DNA of 20,534 nt from a virus, in IMG/VR virus record IMGVR_UViG_3300044641_006891, positions 1-20,534 of that record; one strand, 5' to 3'. Positions 13,847 through 20,534 of this stretch are shown in pieces (the stretch's first letter is position 1; each line of letters starts with the position of its first letter). A program made the translations under genes and the position numbers. The notes beneath the pieces were generated by a model that saw only the letters and a program-made list of their open reading frames with translations, was not told where the DNA came from and made no database searches.

Positions 13847-16602
13847 TAGATGAGACCTTTTTTGATGGCTTCATAGCGCGTTGTGAGTTTCTGAATGGCG
13901 CCGATTTCGGAAAGTTCCCGCATGGAATATTCTATTCCAGCAGGTTCCCGATCGCCGTTAGGATTTGACGGCGACACGGTGCATTCAGTGGGTGACTTTC
14001 GAATGCGATCATCGATCGCGACAGCCGAAAAAAATGCTCGGCTCAGAGGAAGATCCGGAATCCCTACGCTAGACTGAAAAAGTGACCACGTGTATAGGTG
14101 CGCGATTTGAAACAGCACAGCGAATTGTTCTGCGTACTTTTCAGGCGTCATGTACCAGATTTCATCATGTATGCTGATGATGAAGCGGCATGGAATTTTA
14201 TATTCGTCAGCCAGCCATTGTGTGGTGGTGAGAATTACTGAAAGGATCTCCGCGCCCGACGCTTGAATAGTCCAGTTAATACGCCCGGTGTGAAAATCAT
14301 CACCCACAGCCGCAGGACGCATAGCGGTGGAAATTTTAGTGCCTAGACATGGGAGTTGCGGCACTCGCATTTTCATGGAGATTTGCTCCATCAGGTTGAA
14401 GCACCCAGAGTCAGTGCCTCCTTCATAGAGCCCATCTCGTTTCACACCCTTTTTGCCTTCGAGAGCTCGAGTGGCGAAACGCCGAAGTTCAGCGTCAGGC
14501 TTGTCAGGAAACTTACGCTTGATGGTGGCCTGCACAGTGCGAAGACCCGCACCGTAGAGAATTGCGAAACCGATCCCTTTTGACGTGTCCCGATCTACAC
14601 CGGCTACTTTTGCCAGTGCGCTGTGCGGATCAGTGCCATTCTCTTTCGAACCGCTAAGCACATTGAACCCGAATGGAGAACAGCCAACATGACCGCCTTC
14701 CCATTTGTCTGAGTAGATTGAAGCAATTTGTAATTCTTGGCCATCAAAATCAGCACCGACGATTTTCCATCCGTCAGGTGCCACTACTCGTGTTTTGAGT
14801 TCGGTTCCGATGCGCCAGTCTTTGGTTTTACACATGGTCACCATGAGAGGTTCCACGGTTCGCCTTGTCACAGTGCCATGCGCCAGAATGTCTGGAACGC
14901 AGAGCAGAGCATCCTCACCATGCGGATTACTGGTCTGAAGGTAGATGCGGCTCATCACACGCTTACGCACTGACGTCCAGTAGGAAATAGCATTCGCGAT
15001 TTGAAGCGCTCGTTGGGCTTCGGGAAGGTCGCTGCTGAGACGACCTACTTGCATGTGGTCCACGAATTCCTTACTGAGAACGCCCCCCACATTATCGCCA
15101 TTGCCTTTGGGGTGAGGGATCTGCTGAAGTCGTCCATCTTCATCGTGGAAGCACCAGCCTTTATCAGATGTGAGAAGCATCGGTGAGCCCTCCCATTTCA
15201 GTTTCAGAAGCAGGTGGGCGAGATTGCTTTTCACCCCGATTTGAGCATCGGGATCCTTGACGAACTGGCGGTACCAGTTTGGAACACCGGCATATTTTCC
15301 CTTAGCGCTTTTCACTTCCCAGTCGAGCTGAGAAAGCCACGGATCAGACTTCACCCACTTTTCACGCTTTTCCAAGTCTTCAATTTTAGACCACTCTTCA
15401 TAAGCGGACGCAACAAGGCTACGACAGAGTTCGGTCATTTCATCCGTGTGCTCCTTAAACACTCGCTCGCAGTCTCCTATCCATTCCTGCCAGTCTTTCG
15501 TCAGCGGGATGATGGAACCATTCAGGTGGTAATGACCGGCTAGACCCACAAGAGACGGTGTGGAATCGAGGTATTTCGGCCACAGCGCCTGAAATAGTTC
15601 GGCAGTATAGAACGCATCTTTAATGGCGTAGTCTAGTGCTTCGGGAAGCATAGTTTTGATCTGAGACAGGTCCGTAGCCTTCACGAAAATGTCACGAACT
15701 ACTTTATCGCTTGCACCTAGTTCGGTGACTTCCTCACCAAAATATTTCCTAACGGCCGCTACGTGGAAGTTATAACACTGAACCAGCGAGTTAGTGGCGC
15801 CCTGGTCTAGCCATTTCGGGGCATACCGCAGTCGGCGCTTTTCTTCATCGGTGAGAACTTCTGGGTCCTTACCTGCCAAAACGTAAAGCCAACGTTGACC
15901 GCTAGCAAGCCCAGACACGCCAATATGAGCGGAAAGTGTGTCAAAGTAGAAGTTTTCTGGACGAGTGTTGTCAAGGGAATAACCTTCGCGGGCTCGAACC
16001 CTATCGTAGGACACATTATGACCGGGAATAAACCGGTCCCTTCCAACAGGGATCAAATTAAACTGGTCCCAGTCTTTCTCAGGAAGCTCGGGGTTTAGAA
16101 GCTCTTTTGCTAACCAGACATAAGCTGCTTTTTCGCTCAGCGCTGTGCCGATAATGGGAAAAGCACCGCCATACACATAGGTTTCCGTGTCAAATGTAAA
16201 GGCTTCTTCAAGAGGAAAAGGAACTTCTTCTACTTTCCACTTTTCCCCAACAAGCTCGTAGCGTCTCCATCCTGCTTCGTAGCAAAATGCGCTCACAGGA
16301 GGAAGCGGCGGAAGTTTGCATTTTGCGAAGTCATCACCGAGTTGCTTATACCGGCCGACTTGCTCAGCGGCGATGGCTTCGTAGTGCTCACGTAAAAAAC
16401 CACCCTTAAGACCCGGTAGTGGCAATGCGCCATCATAGAGGCCGTCGGGGTGGTCTACAGGAACGGGAATGTCGAACTGCTTCAGCAGTCCTTTAGCCCG
16501 TCGCACAGCCGCGGTCGTCATTTCAGGAACATTTTCGTTCCCGAACACTTTGTCGCGGAGCTCTGAGTTCAGAACCGGGTAACCGAGAGGAGTCTTTCGC
16601 AT
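13846..16602 (-). CDS. DNA polymerase gamma-like family A DNA polymerase
   Basis: This 918-residue replicative polymerase with 3'-5' exonuclease is colinear with mitochondrial POLG from end to end. The N-terminus has PLGYPVL and AAVRRAKGLL. Exonuclease motifs are intact: D138-x-E140, GHNVSYD with D200, and Y325-x3-D329. The spacer keeps POLG landmarks (FDTLSAHIGVSGLASGQR, DPWLSQLDWEV, NWYRQF). Polymerase motif A is GADFDGQELQIAS (D618, E623), motif B R671-x3-K675-x3-F679-x3-Y683-G, and motif C IHDE (D813). The C-terminus ends with DLPLSRAFFSAVAID and SPSNPNG, hallmarks of POLG. Human POLG has 1239 residues; the phage protein lacks the import presequence and has a shorter spacer. ATG at 16602 is supported by the POLG-like N-terminus, though no Shine-Dalgarno sequence is seen. 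A 28-nt promoter-like element lies 23 nt upstream. Confidence 0.95.
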   Translation of the reverse strand: MRKTPLGYPVLNSELRDKVFGNENVPEMTTAAVRRAKGLLKQFDIPVPVDHPDGLYDGALPLPGLKGGFLREHYEAIAAEQVGRYKQLGDDFAKCKLPPLPPVSAFCYEAGWRRYELVGEKWKVEEVPFPLEEAFTFDTETYVYGGAFPIIGTALSEKAAYVWLAKELLNPELPEKDWDQFNLIPVGRDRFIPGHNVSYDRVRAREGYSLDNTRPENFYFDTLSAHIGVSGLASGQRWLYVLAGKDPEVLTDEEKRRLRYAPKWLDQGATNSLVQCYNFHVAAVRKYFGEEVTELGASDKVVRDIFVKATDLSQIKTMLPEALDYAIKDAFYTAELFQALWPKYLDSTPSLVGLAGHYHLNGSIIPLTKDWQEWIGDCERVFKEHTDEMTELCRSLVASAYEEWSKIEDLEKREKWVKSDPWLSQLDWEVKSAKGKYAGVPNWYRQFVKDPDAQIGVKSNLAHLLLKLKWEGSPMLLTSDKGWCFHDEDGRLQQIPHPKGNGDNVGGVLSKEFVDHMQVGRLSSDLPEAQRALQIANAISYWTSVRKRVMSRIYLQTSNPHGEDALLCVPDILAHGTVTRRTVEPLMVTMCKTKDWRIGTELKTRVVAPDGWKIVGADFDGQELQIASIYSDKWEGGHVGCSPFGFNVLSGSKENGTDPHSALAKVAGVDRDTSKGIGFAILYGAGLRTVQATIKRKFPDKPDAELRRFATRALEGKKGVKRDGLYEGGTDSGCFNLMEQISMKMRVPQLPCLGTKISTAMRPAAVGDDFHTGRINWTIQASGAEILSVILTTTQWLADEYKIPCRFIISIHDEIWYMTPEKYAEQFAVLFQIAHLYTWSLFQSSVGIPDLPLSRAFFSAVAIDDRIRKSPTECTVSPSNPNGDREPAGIEYSMRELSEIGAIQKLTTRYEAIKKGLI

Positions 16603-16625
16603 AAGACGATGGATTGTTGTGGTTT

Positions 16626-16653
16626 ATTGTAGGAGGCCGGAGGCCGTGTAAAC
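16626..16653 (-). promoter_or_regulatory. Promoter-like element before the DNA polymerase
   Basis: On the coding strand the 28 nt read GTTTAC, two bases, GGCCT, eight bases, CTACAAT. TTTACA and TACAAT resemble -35 and -10 hexamers with a 15-nt spacer, two bases shorter than usual. The same arrangement recurs at 19157-19184. The TACAAT ends 23 nt before the polymerase ATG. The spacer holds a tandem GGCCTCC. Confidence 0.5.
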
Positions 16654-17405
16654 TACAGGGCGTCGATGGGCGGAGCAGCCAGGTTATCCTGCACAGGATA
16701 GATAAATGAGTAAGCGATGGCCCGCGGGTAGTTGATGGCAGGGTTGGGACCGGTTGTGCCGACCTGGTTTTGGAAGTAGCGGTGGGGGACCTGGTTCCAC
16801 TTCGGCTGACCTGCAGCTGAGACATTGGACACGGTGGCGACAGCCACGGCGAATCCGTAGCCTGAACCGAGAGCTCCAGGAGACGCCACGCCGAGGCCGT
16901 CACCCGCAGTGTAGCCGCTACCGGCGGAGTTGAGAGCCACTAGCGTCACGTTTCCGTTTACGTCGACGGTGATGTTGAGAGTAGCGCCAGTGCCTGAGCC
17001 GCCCACAGTAGCCACATTCGTGTAGGAGCCGGGAGTGTAGCCCTGACCGGCTTGAAGGCGACCGAGTGAGGCGACGACCCCTTGTTGGGCTGTGAATGAG
17101 TGGACCGAGTAGTTGAACATCGTCGGGTCACCCGAAGTTGTTCCGTAGGAGGGGACAGGACCCAGTTGGGTGTAGTATTGCGCGTAGTTGGTGGTCCAGC
17201 CGAGCATCGCCGGCGTGTTCTGAGGCACTGACGGGAGAATGGCTGCGGCGCCTGTGGTCTCCTTATATTTCCAGGCCCTTTTATTCAGAGTGTTAGGGGC
17301 GGCCTCCGACAGGCCATTGTAGATGATATTGCCTAGGGTCTCGAGTTGGGGGGCGGTTAGGGTGGCGGCCACCTCTTTTGCCATTTGCACAGTCCGTGGG
17401 ATCAT
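16653..17405 (-). CDS. Probable virion protein with G-x-GYT beta domain
   Basis: This 250-residue protein has a helical N-terminus (residues 1-50), then a region rich in G, T, Y and P. Residues of about 118-190 form a repeat-like beta domain, GQGYTPGSYTNV then GGSGTGATLNITV and AGSGYTAGDGLGV ending in GYGFAVAV. This glycine/tyrosine pattern is common in phage tail, fibre or decoration proteins and in cyanophage virion proteins. The exact role is unknown. The gene sits alone between the unknown gene block and the polymerase, away from the main tail cluster. A GGGTAAAA octamer lies 28 nt before the ATG, like several other structural genes here. Confidence 0.6.
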   Translation of the reverse strand: MIPRTVQMAKEVAATLTAPQLETLGNIIYNGLSEAAPNTLNKRAWKYKETTGAAAILPSVPQNTPAMLGWTTNYAQYYTQLGPVPSYGTTSGDPTMFNYSVHSFTAQQGVVASLGRLQAGQGYTPGSYTNVATVGGSGTGATLNITVDVNGNVTLVALNSAGSGYTAGDGLGVASPGALGSGYGFAVAVATVSNVSAAGQPKWNQVPHRYFQNQVGTTGPNPAINYPRAIAYSFIYPVQDNLAAPPIDAL

Positions 17406-17433
17406 GGCACTGTCTTAGTCTGAAGATGAGTGC

Positions 17434-17441
17434 TTTTACCC
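17434..17441 (-). promoter_or_regulatory. GGGTAAAA octamer before Gly/Tyr-rich virion gene
   Basis: Contains the stop TAA of the 116-residue gene and lies 28 nt before the next ATG. Confidence 0.6.
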
Positions 17442-17786
17442 TCTACCGAAGTCGTAGTCCCAGCAGGTGGGCCCGGGATTTTCATCAAACAAACCGAGAC
17501 TGCGGGCTTCATTTATTTCCTCCAGCTTTTCCTGGTTTCCTTTCAAACGCTCATGAAGGCGGAGACGCCAGAGACAGTAGTCCTTAGCATTGGCGGGTGT
17601 AGGTTTTTCTAGGTAGGCGTCATAGCGTCTTTTAACACATTCTACTAGGTTAATTCCTACCTTTTCAATCACTTTATCCGCTTTAGTTAATCCGCGCGTG
17701 GGACGGGTTGTGTCTTTGAAATGCCGTAGAAGAGGGTCGTTTTTCAGAGCTTCTTGCATGTCTCTGTCGCCGAAGTTGAATCTCAT
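17436..17786 (-). CDS. Unknown 116-residue protein
   Basis: The product is not recognised. I chose ATG at 17786, 1 nt after the upstream stop, over a longer frame opening at 17885 that would overlap the previous gene by about 100 nt and looks like non-coding read-through. The protein is charged and helical (NDPLLRHFKDTTRPTRG, ADKVIEKVGINLVECVKRRYDAYL, then WRLRLHERLKGNQEKLEEI). Its last codon and stop, GGG TAA, form part of a GGGTAAAA octamer. Confidence 0.7.
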   Translation of the reverse strand: MRFNFGDRDMQEALKNDPLLRHFKDTTRPTRGLTKADKVIEKVGINLVECVKRRYDAYLEKPTPANAKDYCLWRLRLHERLKGNQEKLEEINEARSLGLFDENPGPTCWDYDFGRG

Positions 17787-17787
17787 G

Positions 17788-18588
17788 TCAGATGTGTTGA
17801 GAGAACATTTTAGCGTCGAAGTCTTTGACACCTGACGAAGCATAAACTTCATCTTTGTGTTTGCGATAAATTTCGTAGGCGTCAAACACGGAGCTGAAAT
17901 ATATCGGACGATCTCCAGGATTATCCTGCCATCTCAGCATCTCGGTTAAAGAGAGAGGAACGTCAATGTCCCATTGCTCGTCGCGGCTACCATAGAGTAA
18001 GGGGAGCGCGTCATTTTTCCACCACTCACAGATGCAGTTTATAGTCTGCTCCCACGCCAAAGGATCGGTAATGTGGGTGCTAGTTTCGGACCTCACCCAG
18101 TTTACATATTCCCGCCCGCGTTTGATTACTTCTTCAGCCGACACGGGTAGCGTTTTGATGAAATAGGCTTCATCTTGTCCTTTCACCACTCGCTCAATAA
18201 CCGCGGGGAAGAGAAAAGCACTGGAAGCCAAACGAACATCAGCAGCATTTTCACAAATGTGCATAAGCACACACTCTAGAATTGCCATAGTGCTTGCTAT
18301 GGCTAGCGTGTGCGGGTCTTCTGTTTCCTCTTGCGGAACCATTTTAGGTAGCTGTTTCCTAGTCTGCTCAAGCTCGCGCTCTAGCCGTCTAACCTCTCTG
18401 CCAAGCTCACGCTCTAGTTTTACTTTGAAGATTTCGGTCTCAGTGACAAGCTTATCAAAGCGCATGTCTATTTTTTCTAACTCGGCATCAAGTGCTTCTA
18501 CACTTAACTTGAGATTAGAAACTTTTTTCTTGAGGGATGAAACTGAACCCCTCAGCACGTTGATTGGATATAGTAGGTTGTCGTACAT
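17788..18588 (-). CDS. Unknown 266-residue protein with N-terminal coiled coil
   Basis: No family was recognised. Residues of about 14-80 form a long coiled coil (VSSLKKKVSNLKLSVEALDAEL and on to RRLERELEQTRKQL). The rest appears globular, with tryptophans and acidic patches (EWWKNDALPLLYGSRDEQW, MLRWQDNPGDRPIYFSS). The ATG overlaps the upstream stop (TGATG). Its first residues, MYDNLLYPINVL, resemble those of the gene just upstream. It could be a DNA-binding or assembly factor, but nothing decides this. Confidence 0.7.
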   Translation of the reverse strand: MYDNLLYPINVLRGSVSSLKKKVSNLKLSVEALDAELEKIDMRFDKLVTETEIFKVKLERELGREVRRLERELEQTRKQLPKMVPQEETEDPHTLAIASTMAILECVLMHICENAADVRLASSAFLFPAVIERVVKGQDEAYFIKTLPVSAEEVIKRGREYVNWVRSETSTHITDPLAWEQTINCICEWWKNDALPLLYGSRDEQWDIDVPLSLTEMLRWQDNPGDRPIYFSSVFDAYEIYRKHKDEVYASSGVKDFDAKMFSQHI

Positions 18589-19136
18589 CAGATAGGCTTG
18601 ATCGTGGCTTTCAGTTGGTCAGTTTGAATGTCAATGACTTCTACATTGAAAGCATAAACTTTTTCCGGATCCGTCAGCAAGTGAAACCGCCCAACGAATG
18701 ACTCGCCGTCTTCAGAGCGAAGGTAAGCGTTCCCAGGGGTGGGAGGAGAACACAAAGCGATGTCACCAACAAAAGGAGGATGAGACTCCTCAATGGCTTT
18801 TACAAGGCGAGAGTAAATCGCGGCACTAGCCGCAAACTCATTGTCGTTTGTGATAGCAGCTCGCACTTCACCATCAATTGCCTCAAGAACGGACATGTAG
18901 CCGTTATCCATCGAGATTTCACATCGGGCACCACCATCAAACACGGCAAAGCACACTTCCGTAGCTTCAAACTCGCAGTCTTCCGGCGACTCCTGGTCAG
19001 AAAAGTCATATTCAAGGAGATCATAAAACGCAGTTTTCAGCGTTTCGGGATCTGGACCACCGAGGTAGTTGGCGATGGCGTAGAAAACCCGAGGGTTTGA
19101 CAGCAGTCGTTCGACTGGATAAATCAAATCGTCCAT
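18588..19136 (-). CDS. Unknown 182-residue acidic protein
   Basis: No family was recognised. The protein is acidic (pI clearly low), with a helical N-terminus and a likely beta-rich second half (FVGDIALCSPP, GESFVGRFHLLTDPEKVYAFNVEVIDI). It begins MDDLIYPVERLL, close to the start of the next gene's product. A purine-rich GTGGAAAA precedes the ATG. It is the first gene of a three-gene coupled block and has two upstream signals, a GGGTAAAA octamer 50 nt away and the 28-nt promoter-like element 20 nt away. Confidence 0.7.
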   Translation of the reverse strand: MDDLIYPVERLLSNPRVFYAIANYLGGPDPETLKTAFYDLLEYDFSDQESPEDCEFEATEVCFAVFDGGARCEISMDNGYMSVLEAIDGEVRAAITNDNEFAASAAIYSRLVKAIEESHPPFVGDIALCSPPTPGNAYLRSEDGESFVGRFHLLTDPEKVYAFNVEVIDIQTDQLKATIKPI

Positions 19137-19156
19137 TTTTCCACTAGCACGAATGC

Positions 19157-19184
19157 ATTGTAGCGTAGTTTAGGCCAGGTAAAC
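19157..19184 (-). promoter_or_regulatory. Promoter-like element before the 182-residue gene
   Basis: This is the second copy of GTTTAC-N2-GGCCT-N8-CTACAAT, identical to the polymerase copy at the 18 named positions and in total length. TACAAT ends 20 nt before the ATG, so a start site about 7 nt on would leave a short leader. It begins 2 nt after a GGGTAAAA octamer. Confidence 0.5.
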
Positions 19185-19186
19185 GG

Positions 19187-19194
19187 TTTTACCC
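19187..19194 (-). promoter_or_regulatory. GGGTAAAA octamer before the 182-residue gene
   Basis: Intergenic, 50 nt before the ATG and 2 nt upstream of the GTTTAC...TACAAT element, after the possible terminator. Confidence 0.6.
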
Positions 19195-19216
19195 GCAGGG
19201 CAGAAGCGGTTCCGCG

Positions 19217-19259
19217 AAAAAGGTGAAAAACCACCCGTCGGAGTGTGTGTTATCACACA
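19217..19259 (-). terminator. Possible terminator hairpins between transcription units
   Basis: Directly after the 56-residue gene the coding strand holds a 6-bp hairpin, TGTGTG-ATAA-CACACA (19244-19259). A short GGTG-(6)-CACC stem (19222-19235) follows, then five T residues. The second has only 4-5 pairs, so termination would be weak. The position, between the topoisomerase unit and the promoter-like signals of the next unit, fits. Confidence 0.4.
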
Positions 19260-19430
19260 TCAGGCTGGCTTCCAGTGTCGCTTAGCTTCGGCGGGAAGCT
19301 GGCTATGGAACTGATGGAGACGGCCTGAAGACGTGAATAGGGGAACACATAGGGCGAGTTCATAGGTGGTGATGTCTGGTTCAGGTGACCAGACCAGGGG
19401 ATCTGGTGTGTAGATTTTGGTGTTTGCCAT
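19260..19430 (-). CDS. Small unknown 56-residue protein after topoisomerase
   Basis: This short gene starts at ATG 19430, two bases after the topoisomerase stop (TGACTATG), and ends just before a hairpin. The product starts MANTKIYTPDPLVWSPEPD and ends AEAKRHWKPA; it is proline- and tryptophan-rich with no recognised family. Codon use looks like that of its neighbours and the gene fills the gap between topoisomerase and hairpin exactly, so it is probably real. Confidence 0.55.
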   Translation of the reverse strand: MANTKIYTPDPLVWSPEPDITTYELALCVPLFTSSGRLHQFHSQLPAEAKRHWKPA

Positions 19431-19432
19431 AG

Positions 19433-20534
19433 TCACACGGTGACCTCATCTAGGTTTGCTATTTTGATGCCTTTGGCACCGGGTTTCCCAGCTTTTACGG
19501 AGACTGGGAACAGCTCGACTTTTTTCTTCCTGGGAGACACCCAAGGAACGGTGTAAGAACCTTCTCCGAAGTGGAGAAGCGTAGCGCCTTCTGGAAGCAC
19601 TCGCTTTCCACTGCTGGTCGTCCGGCACAGGTCAGCACCGCTTACCATCATGGCTTTCATCTGATCCTCTAGGGTGAAGACCGCCAGAAACTTCCGCTCT
19701 TTTACTTCTGCTTCACGTTTGGCGAGCACCACTGGAGAGTAGCCGTCTGAGATAGGACCTTTGAAGTTCGAAGCTACTTTTTTCAGCGTCCCATCTTGCG
19801 TCATTAGAACCACTTTTTCCGAGCGGTCTACTACCATGGCACCGCGGGGTCCTTTGGCCTGAGTGACGACGCCTTTCTTCTGGTCTACCAGCATGAAGCG
19901 CGGTTTGGTTTGCAGACTTGGTGCCGATGCTTTTTTAGTGGTTTGCACCACGTAGACATCAGGTTTGGCGATGAGCTGTGAGTGGCGGGCATTTCCATGA
20001 CGCTTGGCGAGCTCGTCCATTTGCTTGAACACCCACTTTTGACGGGCTTCTGGCACTTCCACCAGTTCCTTCAGTTCCACACCAGTTTTTTCGAGACCGG
20101 TTTTCTCAGTCTCTAGGTCGGCGACGTCGAGGTTTGTCAGTTGGCGCAGACGCATTTCGAGAATGGCTCGTGCCTGGTCAGCTGTGAACTTTAGGGAGCG
20201 ATTGCTGACTAGTTCTATTAGCGCTTCTTTGTGAGACTTGGCCGCACGGATGACTTTGATGACTGCATCTATCTTGCTGATGGCCTTGATGAGACCCGTG
20301 ACGATCTCCAGACGAGCCTCGGTCAGATTGAGCTCATGTCGAAACTGGATCTCCATGCGGGCCATACGCCATTCGAACCACTTCTGACAGACTTCGATGG
20401 GACTGAGTTCGACCGGTTTGAGACCGTCGATGACCAGCGTTTTTGCCGAATATTTGGTGTCGAGACTGGTGACCGCATAGAGTTGCTTGGCTAGCTGCTC
20501 AGCTTGAACACCGGGTTTTGCCACGATTGTGATG
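19433..20534 (-). CDS. Type II DNA topoisomerase subunit A (GyrA/ParC/T4 gp52 type), 3' part
   Basis: The frame is open at the window edge, so the catalytic tyrosine and winged-helix part lie outside; a GTG at 20524 is internal. The first visible region matches the GyrA/ParC coiled-coil gate: TLVIDGLKPVELSPIEVCQKW, WRMARMEIQFRHELNLTEARLEIV, then the primary-dimer signature LKFTADQARAILEMRLRQLTNLD. The last 170 residues have weak blade-like segments (EKVVLMTQDGTLKKV, RKFLAVFTLEDQMKAMMVSG) that recall a reduced GyrA C-terminal wheel. The enzyme probably removes supercoils ahead of phage replication. Large phages encode such subunits; whether this is gyrase-like or topo IV/T4-like cannot be told from this part. 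Confidence 0.88.
   Translation of the reverse strand, partial: ITIVAKPGVQAEQLAKQLYAVTSLDTKYSAKTLVIDGLKPVELSPIEVCQKWFEWRMARMEIQFRHELNLTEARLEIVTGLIKAISKIDAVIKVIRAAKSHKEALIELVSNRSLKFTADQARAILEMRLRQLTNLDVADLETEKTGLEKTGVELKELVEVPEARQKWVFKQMDELAKRHGNARHSQLIAKPDVYVVQTTKKASAPSLQTKPRFMLVDQKKGVVTQAKGPRGAMVVDRSEKVVLMTQDGTLKKVASNFKGPISDGYSPVVLAKREAEVKERKFLAVFTLEDQMKAMMVSGADLCRTTSSGKRVLPEGATLLHFGEGSYTVPWVSPRKKKVELFPVSVKAGKPGAKGIKIANLDEVTV

Noticed and set aside
13846-16602. Polymerase as eukaryotic (mitochondrial) contamination
   Set aside because: The gene is intron-free, overlaps a neighbouring small gene and is flanked by phage genes on the same strand; the protein also lacks a presequence.
16632-16646. 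Tandem GGCCTCC as a terminator hairpin
   Set aside because: It is a direct repeat with little pairing and no T-run; it lies within the promoter-like element.
17436-17885. Longer 149-residue version of the 116-residue gene
   Set aside because: It would overlap the upstream gene by about 100 nt; an ATG just after the upstream stop is a better start.
20522-20524. GTG as the start of the topoisomerase gene
   Set aside because: The frame stays open to the window edge and the protein begins in the middle of the GyrA-family fold, so the gene is cut rather than short.

Overview
The window is a stretch of a contractile-tailed bacteriophage (myovirus-type) genome. Every convincing gene lies on the minus strand, so transcription runs from high to low coordinates, and many genes overlap by 1-4 nt (ATGA, TGATG and TAATG junctions). 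The host cannot be told from the sequence. No tRNA, rRNA, CRISPR array, integrase or insertion sequence was seen, and no stretch longer than 300 nt lacks a gene.

Layout in transcription order. (1) 20534-19260: the C-terminal part of a GyrA/ParC-type topoisomerase subunit, cut by the window edge, then a 56-residue small gene and a hairpin-rich gap with possible promoters. (2) 19136-17436: three tightly coupled genes of unknown function, one with a long coiled coil. (3) 17405-16653: a Gly/Tyr-rich, virion-like protein. (4) 16602-13846: a 918-residue family A DNA polymerase that is colinear with mitochondrial DNA polymerase gamma over its whole length, followed by two small genes and a GIY-YIG homing endonuclease. 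(5) 12760-10872: tail assembly genes. These are a chaperone pair joined by a probable -1 ribosomal frameshift at C CCA AAC, a Mu gpG-like morphogenesis protein, an acidic protein and a LysM/gpX-like protein. (6) 10781-5651: a giant 1484-residue tail sheath, a small gene and a gp25-like baseplate protein. (7) 5605-1: an HNH homing endonuclease, a Mu gp29-like (DUF935) portal, a Mu I-like protease/scaffold protein with internal repeats, a Mu F-like head protein, and the start of a second HNH endonuclease cut by the window edge.

Two regulatory signals stand out. The octamer GGGTAAAA occurs eight times, always on the coding strand and always just before a gene; it is a good candidate for a phage-specific promoter or RNA signal. 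A 28-nt element, GTTTAC-N2-GGCCT-N8-CTACAAT, occurs twice: before the DNA polymerase and before the 182-residue gene.

The most striking content is the phage-encoded polymerase gamma homologue. Its proofreading and polymerase motifs are intact, and it bears on the proposed phage origin of the mitochondrial replicase. Three homing endonucleases of two classes sit at gene boundaries and lie next to the octamer.
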